A stretch of 64,000 nt of DNA from Methylobacterium sp. E-065 (GTDB lineage Bacteria > Pseudomonadota > Alphaproteobacteria > Rhizobiales > Beijerinckiaceae). The translations under genes were made by a program, and so were the position numbers. This document shows positions 34,809 to 44,514 of this stretch, piece after piece. The notes beneath the pieces were generated by a model that ran no database searches, was not told the origin of the DNA, and saw nothing but the letters and a program-made list of their open reading frames with translations. Numbering within the stretch: the stretch's first letter is position 1; each line of letters opens with the position of its first letter. The stretch lies in assembly GCF_022829605.1 (NCBI RefSeq), contig NZ_JAKSYD010000114.1, forward strand, positions 124,001 to 188,000, in the 5' to 3' direction.

Positions 34809-37691
34809 ATGCAAGATCCCGAGGCGGCAACGGAGACCAGGAGCCCGGCGAAGCCGTCGGCCGCGGCGCGTGGCCTCTCGGGTTTCTTCACCACGGTCCG
34901 CGGCCGGATCTTCGTCGCGTTCCTGAGCATGAGCCTGCTCTCGGGGGCGCTCGGGCTCTACGCGGTGGTCGCGATCTCGCACATCGGCACTCTGGTCAAT
35001 CGGACCTACGACGAGTCGCTGATGTCCATCAATTACGCCCGGGCGACAGCGGCCGACTTCGCCAAGATGCGCACGGCTTTCGCCCGGCGGATGCACCTGC
35101 GCAACGAGGCCGAGACAGCCAAGCTGAATGCCGAAATCGCGGATCTGTCGACGACGCTGGCCGAGGATCTGACGATCGCGGTCGAGCGCTCGCAGTCCGA
35201 CCGGGCGGTGCGGACCGCCGGAGCGGTTCAAGCTGCGGTCAGCGCGTGGGAGGAGATGCGGCGCACGCTCGATCCGTCGACGGCTCGCCCGGAGCGCTGG
35301 GACGCCCTGGATCAGAAGGCCAACGCGGTCGACAATCAGATCGACCTGCTCGTGAACTACACGGCGGGCGACGGCTTCACGTTCCGGCAGGCAGCCCGCT
35401 TCCTCGTGGCGCGGGAAATGCGCGTCAACGCCATTGCGGCGGTGTTGGCGATCGTCGCCTGCGGGCTCGTCGCGTGGCTGCTCAACAGGCGCATCACCGG
35501 GCCCCTCGCGGCGGCCTCCGCGGCCGCGGAGCGGATCGCCAGCGGCAGGCTTGAGGACCGCATCCCATCCGGCGGCCGGGACGAGCTCGGCAGTCTGCTC
35601 CGCTCCATGGCGGTGATGCGCGACAACATCCAGGCCATGATGGCCCGGGAGGTCAGTCAGCGCCGCCGCGCCGAGGCGCTCGTCACGGACGCACTCCAGA
35701 CCTCGCGCGAGGGCGTCGTGGTGGTCGATGCGGCGGGACGGATCGCGCTCGCCAATGCCCAGGCCCAGAAATTCTTCGCGGGGCTGGGCGAGGCGATCGA
35801 GGCCGGAGTCTCCCTCTGGGGGAACCCGGAAACCACCGAATCCGCGCGCCCGAAGCCCCACGGCGATTGCTTCCTGGCGCTCGCCCGCGACGGCGATATC
35901 CGGCTGGCGGACGGGCGTTGGCTCCGGGTCAGCCGCAGCGCCACCCAGCAGGGCGGCTTCATCGCGGTCTGCAGCGACATCAGCCTGCTCAAGGAGCAGG
36001 AGGATCGCCTGACTGCCACCAACCTCCGCCTCGACGCCGCCCTCGACAACATGTCTCAGGGCCTGTGCCTGTACGATGCGCAGGACCGCCTGATGGTGGT
36101 CAACCGCCGGTACAGCGAGATCTACGGCCTGTCCCCCGGTGCGGTCGAGCCCGGAATGACTGCCGTGGAGGTGATGAATGTCAGCCTCCAAGCCGGCAAC
36201 CATCCGGGCTGCGATATCGAGTCGTTGCTCCGTGCGCAGCGTGAGGCGTTCTACGGCGGGGTCTGGCACACGCATTTCCAGGAATTGTGCAACGGGCGCA
36301 TCGTGGCGATCGAACGCCGCAAGACGGCCGATAACGGGTTCGTCGCCACCTACGAAGACGTGACCGAGCGGCGGCAGGCCGAGGCGCGCATCGCGTTCCT
36401 GGCGCATCACGACATGCTCACCGGTCTGCCGAACCGCATCGCCCTCGGCCAGCAGATCGAGGTGGCGATGGCGCAGGCGGGCCGCGATTACGGCTTCGCG
36501 GTCTTCGCCGTCGACCTCGACGATTTCCGGCCGGTGAATGAGACGCTGGGGCACGGCGTCGGCGACGAGTTGCTCACCGCAGTGGCGAACCGGCTGACCG
36601 CCTGCGTGCGCGAGATCGACTGCGTCGCCCGCCTCGGCGCCGACGAGTTCATCGTGATCCAGCGCGGCATCGATCGGCCCGAGGACGCGGCGGTCCTTGC
36701 CCGGCGGATTATCGAGGTGGTGAGTGCGCCCTACAGCCTGAGCAGCCACGAGATCAGCGTCGGCCTGACCATCGGCATCACCCTCGCGCCGAGCGATGGG
36801 ACGAGCTGCGAGAAGCTCCTGAAGAACGCCGAGGTCGCCCTCGACCGCGGCAAGTCCGAGGCGCGGGGCTCGTTCCGATTCTTCGAGCCCGAGATGGATG
36901 CCCGCCTGCAGGCCCGCCGGGTGCTGGAGCGGGACCTGCGCGAGGCTTTGGCCCGCGAGTCGTTCGAGGTCTACTACCAGCCGATCTACAGCCTCGATGC
37001 CGACCTGATCTGCGGATTCGAAGCTCTCCTGCGCTGGGATCACCCCGTTCGGGGCTTCATCTCCCCGGCCGAGTTCATCCCGATCGCGGAGGAACTGGGT
37101 CTGATCGTTCCGCTCGGCGAGTGGGTGCTGCGCCGGGCCTGCGAGGAGGCGGCGCGCTGGCCGGATGGGCTCAAGGTCGCGGTCAACGTGTCGGCGGTGC
37201 AGTTCACCTCGGCGAGCCTCGTCAACGTCGTGCGCGAAGCCCTGCGCCGGACCGGCCTGCCCGGCCGTCGGCTCGAACTGGAGATCACCGAATCGGTGCT
37301 GGTGGCCAATCCCGGCGCCACGACTGCAATCCTCCACAGCCTCAAGGCGCTCGGTGTCCGCGTCGCCATGGACGATTTCGGCACGGGCTACTCGTCGCTG
37401 AGCTACCTGCGCAGCTTCCCGTTCGACAAGATCAAGATCGATCAGTCCTTTGTGCGCGATCTGTGCATCAAGGATGGAACGGACTTCATCGTGCGGGCGG
37501 TGATCGGGCTCGGCGCCAGCCTGGGCATGACCACCACGGCCGAGGGTGTCGAGACCGAGGCGCAGCTCGCCGTACTGCGCGCCGAGGGCTGCGACGAGGT
37601 CCAGGGCTACCTGTTCAGCCGGCCCGTGCCCGTCTCGGAGGTCAACGCGGTGATCCTCCGCTGGAATGGGGCCAGCCGCGCGATCGCGTGA
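34809..37691 (+). CDS. GGDEF/EAL protein with HAMP and PAS domains
   Basis: The 960-residue membrane signalling protein has TM helices near 35-55 and 205-222 flanking a sensory helical region, then HAMP (about 222-275) and two PAS-like units. A GGDEF domain and an EAL domain follow. The GGDEF active site is degenerate (RLGADEF at about 608-614, Ala for the second Gly), while the I-site RxxD (REID) is kept. The EAL domain looks intact: FEALLRWDHP at about 736, MDDFGTGYSSLSYLR and KIDQSFV. The protein is therefore most likely a c-di-GMP phosphodiesterase, with GGDEF possibly as a GTP-binding regulator. Confidence 0.92.
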   Translation: MQDPEAATETRSPAKPSAAARGLSGFFTTVRGRIFVAFLSMSLLSGALGLYAVVAISHIGTLVNRTYDESLMSINYARATAADFAKMRTAFARRMHLRNEAETAKLNAEIADLSTTLAEDLTIAVERSQSDRAVRTAGAVQAAVSAWEEMRRTLDPSTARPERWDALDQKANAVDNQIDLLVNYTAGDGFTFRQAARFLVAREMRVNAIAAVLAIVACGLVAWLLNRRITGPLAAASAAAERIASGRLEDRIPSGGRDELGSLLRSMAVMRDNIQAMMAREVSQRRRAEALVTDALQTSREGVVVVDAAGRIALANAQAQKFFAGLGEAIEAGVSLWGNPETTESARPKPHGDCFLALARDGDIRLADGRWLRVSRSATQQGGFIAVCSDISLLKEQEDRLTATNLRLDAALDNMSQGLCLYDAQDRLMVVNRRYSEIYGLSPGAVEPGMTAVEVMNVSLQAGNHPGCDIESLLRAQREAFYGGVWHTHFQELCNGRIVAIERRKTADNGFVATYEDVTERRQAEARIAFLAHHDMLTGLPNRIALGQQIEVAMAQAGRDYGFAVFAVDLDDFRPVNETLGHGVGDELLTAVANRLTACVREIDCVARLGADEFIVIQRGIDRPEDAAVLARRIIEVVSAPYSLSSHEISVGLTIGITLAPSDGTSCEKLLKNAEVALDRGKSEARGSFRFFEPEMDARLQARRVLERDLREALARESFEVYYQPIYSLDADLICGFEALLRWDHPVRGFISPAEFIPIAEELGLIVPLGEWVLRRACEEAARWPDGLKVAVNVSAVQFTSASLVNVVREALRRTGLPGRRLELEITESVLVANPGATTAILHSLKALGVRVAMDDFGTGYSSLSYLRSFPFDKIKIDQSFVRDLCIKDGTDFIVRAVIGLGASLGMTTTAEGVETEAQLAVLRAEGCDEVQGYLFSRPVPVSEVNAVILRWNGASRAIA

Positions 37692-37770
37692 GTGACGCGA
37701 GCCTTATGAGCGGAATCGCCCCTGCGGCCGCGGCATCTACAAATGGGTTGGCACCCAATCATCACCACGT

Positions 37771-37798
37771 TCCCTCCCCCCCTTTGCGGGGGAGGGAG
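37771..37798. repeat. Hairpin between convergent genes
   Basis: TCCCTCCCCC pairs with GGGGGAGGGA around a CCTTTGC loop. It lies between the GGDEF/EAL stop (37691) and the DAHP synthase stop (37819). The sequence resembles the CTCCCC-type palindrome seen twice at 12597-12704 and may be a single unit of that family or a bidirectional terminator. Confidence 0.5.
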
Positions 37799-37818
37799 GA
37801 GAAGCGGTGCCCCCCGCC

Positions 37819-39201
37819 CTACTCCGCCGCGTCGAGGCGCGGGCGCTCCACGTGGCTGCGCTCGGCCTTCACCAACTCGGCCGTACGGAACGCCACCTCC
37901 AACGCCTGCTCCGCGTTGAGGCGCGGGTCGCAGTAGGTGTGGTAGCGATCCTGCAGATCGTCGGCCGTCAGCGCCCGGGCACCGCCGGTGCATTCGGTGA
38001 CGTCCTTGCCGGTCATCTCCAGGTGGATGCCGCCCGCGAAGGTGCCCTCGGCGCGGTGGACGCCGAAGAAGCCCTCGATCTCCTGCATCACCCGCTCGAA
38101 CGGCCGGGTCTTGTAGCGGCCGGCCGGGATCGTGTTGCCGTGCATCGGATCACAGATCCACACGACCTTGCGCCCTTCCCGCTCGACCGCGCGGATCAGC
38201 GCCGGCAGGTGATCGCCGACCTTGTCGGCTCCGAACCGGCAGATCAGGCTGAGCCGCCCCGGCTCGTTCTCCGGGTTGATCAGGTCGATCAGCCGGATCA
38301 GCCCCTCGGCCTTCATCGACGGGCCGCACTTGAGGCCGATCGGGTTCTTGATGCCGCGGGCATATTCCACGTGGGCGTGGTCCGGCTGCCGGGTCCGGTC
38401 GCCGATCCACAGCATATGGCCGGAGGTCGCGTACCAGTCGCCCGTGGTCGAATCGACCCGGGTCAGCGCCTCCTCGTAGCCGAGCAGCAGGGCTTCGTGG
38501 CTGGTGTAGAAATCGGTGGTCCGCACCTCCGGATGGGTCTCCGGATTGATGCCGATCGCCCGCATGAAGTCGAGCGCATCGGTCATGCGGCCCGCCACAT
38601 CCTGGTAGCGCGAGGATTGCGGCGAATCCTTCACGAAGCCCAGCATCCACCGATGCGCGTTCTCGAGGTTCGCGTAACCGCCGGTGGCGAAGGCGCGCAG
38701 CAGGTTCAGCGTCGCGGCCGACTGCCGATAGGCTTCAAGCTGACGGCGCGGATCCGGGATCCGCGCCTCCTCCGAGAAGCCGATGCCGTTGACGATGTCG
38801 CCCCGGTAGCTGGGCAGGCTCACGCCCTCCAGCGTCTCGGTGGGCGAGGAGCGCGGCTTGGCGAACTGCCCGGCAATGCGCCCGACCTTCACGACCGGCG
38901 AGCCACCCGCGAAGGTCAGCACCATCGCCATCTGCAGGAACACCCGGAAGAAATCACGGATGTTGTCGGCCGAATGCTCGTCGAAACTCTCGGCGCAGTC
39001 GCCGCCCTGCAGGAGGAACGCTTCGCCCGCGCCGACGCGCGCGAGCGCCGCCTTCAGCTTGCGAGCCTCACCGGCAAAAACCAGCGGCGGAAAGCTCGCG
39101 ATCTGCGACTCGACGGCACCCAGGGCGGCCATGTCCGGATAGGTGGGGACCTGCTCGATCGGCAGGTTTCTCCAGCTCTTCGGTGTCCAACGCTCGCCCA
39201 T
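37819..39201 (-). CDS. Class II 3-deoxy-7-phosphoheptulonate synthase
   Basis: The 460-residue enzyme joins phosphoenolpyruvate and erythrose 4-phosphate, the first step of aromatic amino-acid synthesis. It is of the plant-like class [57 protein letters not shown] and [20 protein letters not shown] are all family signatures, and there is no similarity to the short class I enzymes. The length is typical. A dispersed repeat lies 20 bases upstream of the start. Often named aroG/aroF in these organisms; I leave the symbol open. Confidence 0.94.
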   Translation of the reverse strand: MGERWTPKSWRNLPIEQVPTYPDMAALGAVESQIASFPPLVFAGEARKLKAALARVGAGEAFLLQGGDCAESFDEHSADNIRDFFRVFLQMAMVLTFAGGSPVVKVGRIAGQFAKPRSSPTETLEGVSLPSYRGDIVNGIGFSEEARIPDPRRQLEAYRQSAATLNLLRAFATGGYANLENAHRWMLGFVKDSPQSSRYQDVAGRMTDALDFMRAIGINPETHPEVRTTDFYTSHEALLLGYEEALTRVDSTTGDWYATSGHMLWIGDRTRQPDHAHVEYARGIKNPIGLKCGPSMKAEGLIRLIDLINPENEPGRLSLICRFGADKVGDHLPALIRAVEREGRKVVWICDPMHGNTIPAGRYKTRPFERVMQEIEGFFGVHRAEGTFAGGIHLEMTGKDVTECTGGARALTADDLQDRYHTYCDPRLNAEQALEVAFRTAELVKAERSHVERPRLDAAE

Positions 39202-39219
39202 AGCCTCTCTCCGCGCACC

Positions 39220-39312
39220 CTAGAGCCGTGCCCGATCGCGCGCGCCTCTAAGTCCTTGTTGTGACGCGCGCTCTTGCGCCGAACCGGTGTCCGGTTCCGC
39301 AGAAAGCGCGCT
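39220..39312 (-). repeat. Dispersed ~100-bp intergenic repeat, copy B (reverse)
   Basis: Read on the minus strand it contains GACACCGGTTCGGCGCAAGA, GCGCGTCACAACAAGGACTT and CGATCGGGCACGGCTCTAGG, matching copies A, C, D and E. It lies just upstream of the DAHP synthase start. Confidence 0.8.
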
Positions 39313-39409
39313 CGTCGTGCGACCGCGCCTCACGCGCGAAGCGCGGCTTATAGAGAGGTTCCCGCGCCCTGACGAGTGCCGGAATGCGAAGGGCAGGCGC
39401 GAGCGGGCT

Positions 39410-39727
39410 TCAGGCCTCGCCGTCCTCGACCTCGATCCCGTGCTCGGCCAGGATCCAGAAGATTGCCTCCAGATCCTCCGCGGACACATCCCGGGGGGGA
39501 AGGGCCTCTTCGAGATCGTCGTAGGTCAGGCAGCGGCGGCGTTGCGCCTCGGCCTTGGCGAGCAGTTGGTCGATCGCCTTGCGGATGTCGGGCGAGAGCG
39601 CATCGTGGTTCGGGGGGCGGTGGAAGACCGGCCGCAGCGCATCCGCCAGCAGGCCGTCGATGATGGCCTGCCGCCGCGCGTGCGCGTCGTCGCCCCCGCG
39701 TCCCTTGCCTGCGCCTTGCTTACCCAT
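39410..39727 (-). CDS. Free-standing sigma-70 region 1.1-like protein
   Basis: The 105-residue protein has a basic N-terminus (MGKQGAGKGRGGDDAHARR). Its C-terminal half, CLTYDDLEEALPPRDVSAED, then LEAIFWILAEHGIEVEDGEA, closely resembles region 1.1 of RpoD (three-helix acidic domain that blocks the DNA channel of free sigma). No other sigma region is present. It could act as a decoy or regulator of RNA polymerase, but nothing in the context tests that. It is upstream of gor on the other side of the strand order and shares no promoter with it. Confidence 0.78.
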   Translation of the reverse strand: MGKQGAGKGRGGDDAHARRQAIIDGLLADALRPVFHRPPNHDALSPDIRKAIDQLLAKAEAQRRRCLTYDDLEEALPPRDVSAEDLEAIFWILAEHGIEVEDGEA

Positions 39728-39782
39728 GCCCCTGATATGGCTCGGCCGGGCACCGCGTCGAGGCCCTGAGACTCTGGAGCCC

Positions 39783-41165
39783 TCAGCCGACGCCGACCGG
39801 ATGCTTGGTCACCTCCGGCACGCGCATCGTCACGAGTTCCTCGGCCGCCGTCGGGTGGACCGCGATAGTCCGGTCGAAATCGGCCTTCGTGGCGCCCATC
39901 GTCACCGCGATGCCGACCGCCTGGATGACCTCGCCGGCGTCATGGCCGAAGATGTGGACGCCCACCACCCGGTCGCTCGCGCAATCGACGATGACCTTCA
40001 TCAGGATACGCTCCTCGCGGCCGGAGAGCGTCGCCTTCATCGGGCGGAAGCGCGCCTTGTAGATGTCGATCTTGCTGTAGATCTCCCGCGCCGCCGCCTC
40101 ACTGTGGCCGACGACCCCGATCTCGGGGGTCGAGAACACCGCGGTGGGGATCAGGCGGTGATCGACGCAGGACGGCTTGCCGCCATAGACCGTGTCGGCG
40201 AAGGCATGACCCTCGCGAATTGCCACCGGGGTCAGGTTGGCGCGATTGGTCACGTCGCCGACCGCGTAGATCGACGGGACCTTGGTCTGCGAATACGCAT
40301 CCACCGGGATCGCCCCGGCGCCGTCGAGGTCGATGCCGACCCGGTCGAGGCCCAGGCCCTCGACATTGGGCCGCCGTCCGGTGGCGATCAGGACCTGATC
40401 GACGGCAATCTCGGCGCCGTCGTCGAGCCGGGCGCAGAGGGCACCGTCCCGCCGCTCGATGCCCGTGAGGGTACGGCCGAGCCGCAGGTCCATCCTGTGG
40501 CCATAGGCCTCCGCAAGGGCGTCGCGAACCTCGTCGTCGAACCCGCGCAGCAGCCTCTCGCCCCGGTGCAGCAGGGTCGTGGCGCTGCCCAAAGCCGCGA
40601 ACACACCCGCGAACTCGACGGCGATGTAGCCGCCGCCGATCACCAGAATGCGCCCCGGCAGGCTCTCCAGCTCGAACACCTCGTTCGAGGTAATCGCCAG
40701 TTCGATGCCGGGCACGGCCGGCTCCTTCACCGGGTGGGCGCCGACCGCCACCAGGATCCTCTCCGCCCGGATGACGCGGCCCGACTTCAGCAGTCGCACC
40801 GTGTGCGGATCCTCGATCACGGCCCGCTCGGGCACGATCTCGACACCGGCCCGGATCAGGTTGGCGTCGTAGATACTTTCGAGCCGGGTAACCTCGGCGT
40901 CGCGGCGCTGCTTGAGCTTCGCCCAGTCGAAGCGGGGCTTCTCCACCGTCCAGCCGAAGCCGGCGGCGTCCTCGAACTCGTCGGCGAAGCGGCCGGCATA
41001 GACCATCAGCTTCTTCGGGACGCAGCCGCGGATCACACAGGTCCCGCCGACCCGGTACTCCTCGGCCAACATCACCTTGGCACCGTACCCCGCCGCGATC
41101 CGCGCCGCGCGCACGCCTCCCGAACCGCCGCCGATGACGAAGAGGTCCACGTCGAAAGCACTCAT
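39783..41165 (-). CDS. gor: Glutathione-disulfide reductase
   Basis: The 460-residue flavoprotein reduces oxidised glutathione with NADPH. It has the FAD loop LFVIGGGSGGVRAARIA, redox-active Cys43/Cys48 in GGTCVIRGCVPKKLMVY, the second nucleotide loop ILVIGGGYIAVEFAGVF, and the C-terminal active-site His in AVHPTAAEELVTMR. ATG 41165 overlaps the stop of the upstream O-antigen-ligase-like gene (ATGA), so it is translated by coupling. The enzyme is cytosolic. Confidence 0.95.
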   Translation of the reverse strand: MSAFDVDLFVIGGGSGGVRAARIAAGYGAKVMLAEEYRVGGTCVIRGCVPKKLMVYAGRFADEFEDAAGFGWTVEKPRFDWAKLKQRRDAEVTRLESIYDANLIRAGVEIVPERAVIEDPHTVRLLKSGRVIRAERILVAVGAHPVKEPAVPGIELAITSNEVFELESLPGRILVIGGGYIAVEFAGVFAALGSATTLLHRGERLLRGFDDEVRDALAEAYGHRMDLRLGRTLTGIERRDGALCARLDDGAEIAVDQVLIATGRRPNVEGLGLDRVGIDLDGAGAIPVDAYSQTKVPSIYAVGDVTNRANLTPVAIREGHAFADTVYGGKPSCVDHRLIPTAVFSTPEIGVVGHSEAAAREIYSKIDIYKARFRPMKATLSGREERILMKVIVDCASDRVVGVHIFGHDAGEVIQAVGIAVTMGATKADFDRTIAVHPTAAEELVTMRVPEVTKHPVGVG

Positions 41166-42382
41166 GCGGGGCCGTCCATCCTGGGGGTCGTCGCCACGCG
41201 CGGCCGGGACGCCTCGCGCATCCACGAGATGGCAGCGCCGAGACCCGCCGTCCACCACGCCGCCCAGCCGTTGTGCTCCACGAAGGCGATCGCGACCGCA
41301 CAGGCGACGAGGCCGAGCGCCGCCGCACGGTCGGGCTGCTCCAGCCGAGAGATACGGCTCAGCATCAGCATCAGGGTCAGCGCCGCGAGGAGCGCGCCGG
41401 GCAGGCCGAGCTCGGCCCAGACCTGGAGGAAGCTGTTATGCGGATGCCCGACCGCGAGGAGCACGCGCATCTCGGGTGCGAGCGTCTGCGCGGCCGGGGT
41501 CTCGGCGAAGCGCGCGCTCGTGCCGAAACCCGCCCCGCGCCAGGGATCGGCCGCCACCGCCGCGCCGAAGCTGCGCGCGATCGCGACCCGCGCCCGGGAG
41601 GAGGATTGCACGAGACGCTCGTGCGCCGATTCGGGCATGATGTGGGCCAGGAGATCGCCCTCGACCGGGGCGAGCGCCACCGCGAGACCGAGGCCCAGAC
41701 CGGCGAGGCCGATTCCCGCCCGCCGGGGCAGCAGGCGGCCCGCCGCGAATATCGCGCCGCCGGCGAGCAAGCCAAGCTGGGCGGCGCCGCTGATCGAGCG
41801 CAGCACGCCCAGCGCCGCGAACACCAGCGTGACCGCCGCGAGGCCGCGATTGCGCTGCCGCCAGAGGACCAGGGCGAGCGGGCCGGCCACGAGGTCGAGG
41901 GTGAGCGCCGGCCGGTTGTGCACGAAGGCGGCGGTCCGATGCCCCAGGGCCCGTTCCAGGGCGAGATCGGAGGCCAGATCCACGGCGATCAGCAATCCGG
42001 CGAGCGCGATCGAGGCGGCCCCGAGACGCGGCGCGCAAGCCGGGATCCGGCCGGGGGCGAGGCAAGCCAGAATATAAGCCGCCGTGAGCGCCGGCAGGAA
42101 CTCGCGCGCCATCCGCAGCGACACGGCGGGGAACGGGCTCCAGGCGAGCGAGACGAGGCACCACGCCAGGAACGCGAGCGCCGCTCCGCCGAGAGGGGTG
42201 GCGAGCGGTGCCAGGAGCCGGCGCGCCGCGTCGCGCCGGTCCTCGATCCCGCGCCCCGCTAGGAATGCGAGGGCGGCGAGCCCGATCACAAGCGGGCTCG
42301 ACCGATTGGCCAGCACCATGGCGAGCGGCATGACGGCGAGGCAAACGCCGCCCGCGGCGTAGAGGCGGCCGGGTACACTCAT
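41162..42382 (-). CDS. O-antigen ligase family membrane protein
   Basis: The 406-residue protein is almost wholly transmembrane (about 10-12 segments) and has the Wzy_C/WaaL signature region VGHPHNSFLQVWAELGLPG, preceded by the RSFGAAVAADPWRGAGFGTS loop. Family members polymerise or attach surface polysaccharides in the inner membrane. There are no glycosyltransferases nearby, so the glycan is unknown. The stop overlaps the gor start by four bases. Confidence 0.87.
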   Translation of the reverse strand: MSVPGRLYAAGGVCLAVMPLAMVLANRSSPLVIGLAALAFLAGRGIEDRRDAARRLLAPLATPLGGAALAFLAWCLVSLAWSPFPAVSLRMAREFLPALTAAYILACLAPGRIPACAPRLGAASIALAGLLIAVDLASDLALERALGHRTAAFVHNRPALTLDLVAGPLALVLWRQRNRGLAAVTLVFAALGVLRSISGAAQLGLLAGGAIFAAGRLLPRRAGIGLAGLGLGLAVALAPVEGDLLAHIMPESAHERLVQSSSRARVAIARSFGAAVAADPWRGAGFGTSARFAETPAAQTLAPEMRVLLAVGHPHNSFLQVWAELGLPGALLAALTLMLMLSRISRLEQPDRAAALGLVACAVAIAFVEHNGWAAWWTAGLGAAISWMREASRPRVATTPRMDGPA

Positions 42383-42424
42383 CGGGGCAACGTCACGGCG
42401 ATCCGCTCGCGCGAGCGGACACGC

Positions 42425-42991
42425 TCACTGCATCTGGTGCCCGCGCTTGCCCATTTCGGCGCGGACGCGGACCATGACGTATTCCGACACGTCCTGCGTC
42501 CAGTCCTGCATCTCCTGCACCATCTCGTCGAGGAGTTGCGGCTGCGCCTCGACGTAGTGCTTGCCGGCGGGCGAGCGGAAGAAGGTCGCGATCTCCTGCA
42601 GCTCGGCCTCCGAGAATTTTGTCGCGTAGGTGCGGGCCGCGATGTCGATCATGCGCTGCTTCTGCAGCTCCATCTCGGGCTGCAGCGAGGCCAGTACTTC
42701 ATCGAGATCCTTGGCGAGTTCCGGCCGGGTGACGGATTGCTTGCGGATCTGGTCGGCGAAGGCAGGCAGCACCGAATCGAACGAGCGGGCGATGCCGGAG
42801 CTGAGCATCACCTCGCGGGCCAGGGCGAGATGGTTCGGGGTCATGGCCGGTGCCGCCGGCGTGTTGGCGGCGGGCGTGCTGGGCTGGGCCGCAGGCTTTG
42901 CCGGTGCCGGCTTATGAGCTTGGGCGACGGCAACGGAGGGAAGCGCGAGGCCGAGCGCGAGGCCGAGCGCGGCGGTGAGGCGTCGGGACAT
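42425..42991 (-). CDS. DUF2059 domain protein, exported
   Basis: The 188-residue protein has a signal peptide (MSRRLTAALGLALGLALPSV, then AVAQA), an Ala/Pro-rich linker and a helical DUF2059 domain: AREVMLSSGIARSFDSVLPA, TYATKFSEAELQEIATFFRS and SPAGKHYVEAQPQLLDEM. The family is periplasmic and of unknown function. It ends 42 bases after the ligase-like gene start and probably belongs to the same minus-strand run as rpiA. Confidence 0.9.
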   Translation of the reverse strand: MSRRLTAALGLALGLALPSVAVAQAHKPAPAKPAAQPSTPAANTPAAPAMTPNHLALAREVMLSSGIARSFDSVLPAFADQIRKQSVTRPELAKDLDEVLASLQPEMELQKQRMIDIAARTYATKFSEAELQEIATFFRSPAGKHYVEAQPQLLDEMVQEMQDWTQDVSEYVMVRVRAEMGKRGHQMQ

Positions 42992-43035
42992 GCTGGGTTG
43001 ATCCTGCGAGGATGGCTTGCGGGGTAAGCGGCGCC

Positions 43036-43749
43036 TCAGGCGAGGCTGCCGAGAACGGTGATGTCGGCTTGCCCGTCCCGTACGGCCGCCAGGATCGCGG
43101 CGTCGGCGATGCCGAGGAACAGACCGTGCTCGACGACCCCCGGTATGGCCCAGAGCGCCGCGCCGAGCGCCTCGGGATCGGGGATCGCGCCGAGATGGGC
43201 GTCGAGAATGTGATGGCCGCCATCCGTGAGAAGGGGCGCGCCGTCGGGACGCTGCCGCAGCCGGACGGCGCCGGAGCAGCCGGCACTCGCGACAGCCCGC
43301 TCCACGGCCCGGTGGGTGGCGGTGAGGCCGAAGGGGTTGACCTCGATCGGCAGCGGGAAGGCCCCGAGCCGATCCACGCGCTTGGTCGCATCGGCGATCA
43401 CGACCATGCGGTGGCTCGCGCAGGCGACGATCTTCTCCCGCAGGAGCGCTGCGCCGCCGCCCTTGATCAGCCGTAAGCTGTCATCGACCTCGTCGGCGCC
43501 GTCGATCGTCAGGTCGAGCTCGGGCTGCTGGTCGAGGGTGGCCAGACGGATGCCGAGGCCCTCCGCCTGCGCCCGCGTCGCCTCGGAGGTCGGCACGCCG
43601 AGGATGTCGAGGCCGTCACGGACCCGCTCGCCCAGCAGCGCCACGAAGGCGGCGGCCGTGGAACCGGTGCCGAGGCCGAGCCGCATGCCGGGCTCCACGA
43701 GGTCGAGGGCGCGCGCCGCTGCGGCCCGGCGCAGGTCGGGCGCGCTCAC
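43036..43749 (-). CDS. rpiA: Ribose-5-phosphate isomerase A
   Basis: The 237-residue enzyme interconverts ribose 5-phosphate and ribulose 5-phosphate in the pentose phosphate pathway. It shows [16 protein letters not shown], the catalytic Asp/Glu region [20 protein letters not shown] with [10 protein letters not shown], and [15 protein letters not shown] 43749 gives the family length but lacks a clear Shine-Dalgarno. The frame stays open upstream, Arg-rich and unlikely to be coding. Its neighbour on the 3' side is the DUF2059 gene (44 bases). Confidence 0.93.
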   Translation of the reverse strand: MSAPDLRRAAAARALDLVEPGMRLGLGTGSTAAAFVALLGERVRDGLDILGVPTSEATRAQAEGLGIRLATLDQQPELDLTIDGADEVDDSLRLIKGGGAALLREKIVACASHRMVVIADATKRVDRLGAFPLPIEVNPFGLTATHRAVERAVASAGCSGAVRLRQRPDGAPLLTDGGHHILDAHLGAIPDPEALGAALWAIPGVVEHGLFLGIADAAILAAVRDGQADITVLGSLA

Positions 43750-43876
43750 TGGGAGCGAGCCCGGTCGACGGGGTGAAGCGAGGGGGCGCACGTCATGGGC
43801 CGGTCTTTCCGCGAAGATCGCGCGGCCCCTAGCACGGGACTCGGCCGACCGGAACGCCCGCTCCGACAATGCTGCG

Positions 43877-44341
43877 TCAAAAGCGGCCGCCTTGAGCCGG
43901 CGTGGCGCTGGCGCCGGCCCGGCCGGGGGCTGGCCCGGTCAGCGGCGCGTCGGTGGCGCCTTCCGTCCCCGGCTTGCCCTGCTGGGTGCAGACGACCTGC
44001 TCCTTTTTCACCAGCACGAAGCAGATGCTCATCTCGCCGGTCCGGTAATTGACCCGGAAGACGCCGGCCTCGCGGGTGTGACGGCTCGCCACCAGCCCGT
44101 ATTCCGAGGGCGTCTGCGGTCCGGCGCCTTCCCCGGCTCCGAAGCAGACGGTCTGGCCGATGCCGCCCGCCGATTCCTGGAGGCCGTACTGGCAAGATGT
44201 GACCTCGCCGGTCACCTTGTCGACCCGGTACATGCGGTTCAGGTCGACCTGCGGGGCCGGCACGAACTCGTAGGAGGTCGCGGCCGCCGGCGCGACGTGG
44301 AGCACCGCGCAGGCGGCCAGGAGAAGCAGGGACGGTTTCAT
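43877..44341 (-). CDS. Exported hypothetical protein with a duplicated motif
   Basis: The 154-residue product has a signal peptide ([20 protein letters not shown]). It contains two similar beta-hairpin units: [16 protein letters not shown] with QTVCF, and [16 protein letters not shown] with QVVC. Each has R-V-D/N-x-x-T-G-E-V/M-x-x-C and a partner Cys, suggesting a disulfide per unit. The C-terminal 35 residues are Gly/Pro/Ala-rich. No family is recognised. It is divergent from gph across 173 bases. Confidence 0.72.
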   Translation of the reverse strand: MKPSLLLLAACAVLHVAPAAATSYEFVPAPQVDLNRMYRVDKVTGEVTSCQYGLQESAGGIGQTVCFGAGEGAGPQTPSEYGLVASRHTREAGVFRVNYRTGEMSICFVLVKKEQVVCTQQGKPGTEGATDAPLTGPAPGRAGASATPAQGGRF

Positions 44342-44514
44342 CGTTGATTCCGGGGCGGGGACGCGCAGCCTTTCGCCGGGCTTTCGGGCGAGTCTGGGGC
44401 GCCACCCTTGATGATCCGCCGGATCCGGCGAGACGCGGCGGCGCAGGGGTGCCGGCTTGCCGATGGCGGCGCCCCCCGGTAGCGAGGCCCGTGCCAGCCA
44501 GGAGCTCCTTCGCT

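Noticed and set aside
34746..37337. Long antisense frame over the GGDEF/EAL gene
   Set aside because: It is a GC-composition shadow with Arg/Asp/His-rich text, and the sense strand has clear domains.
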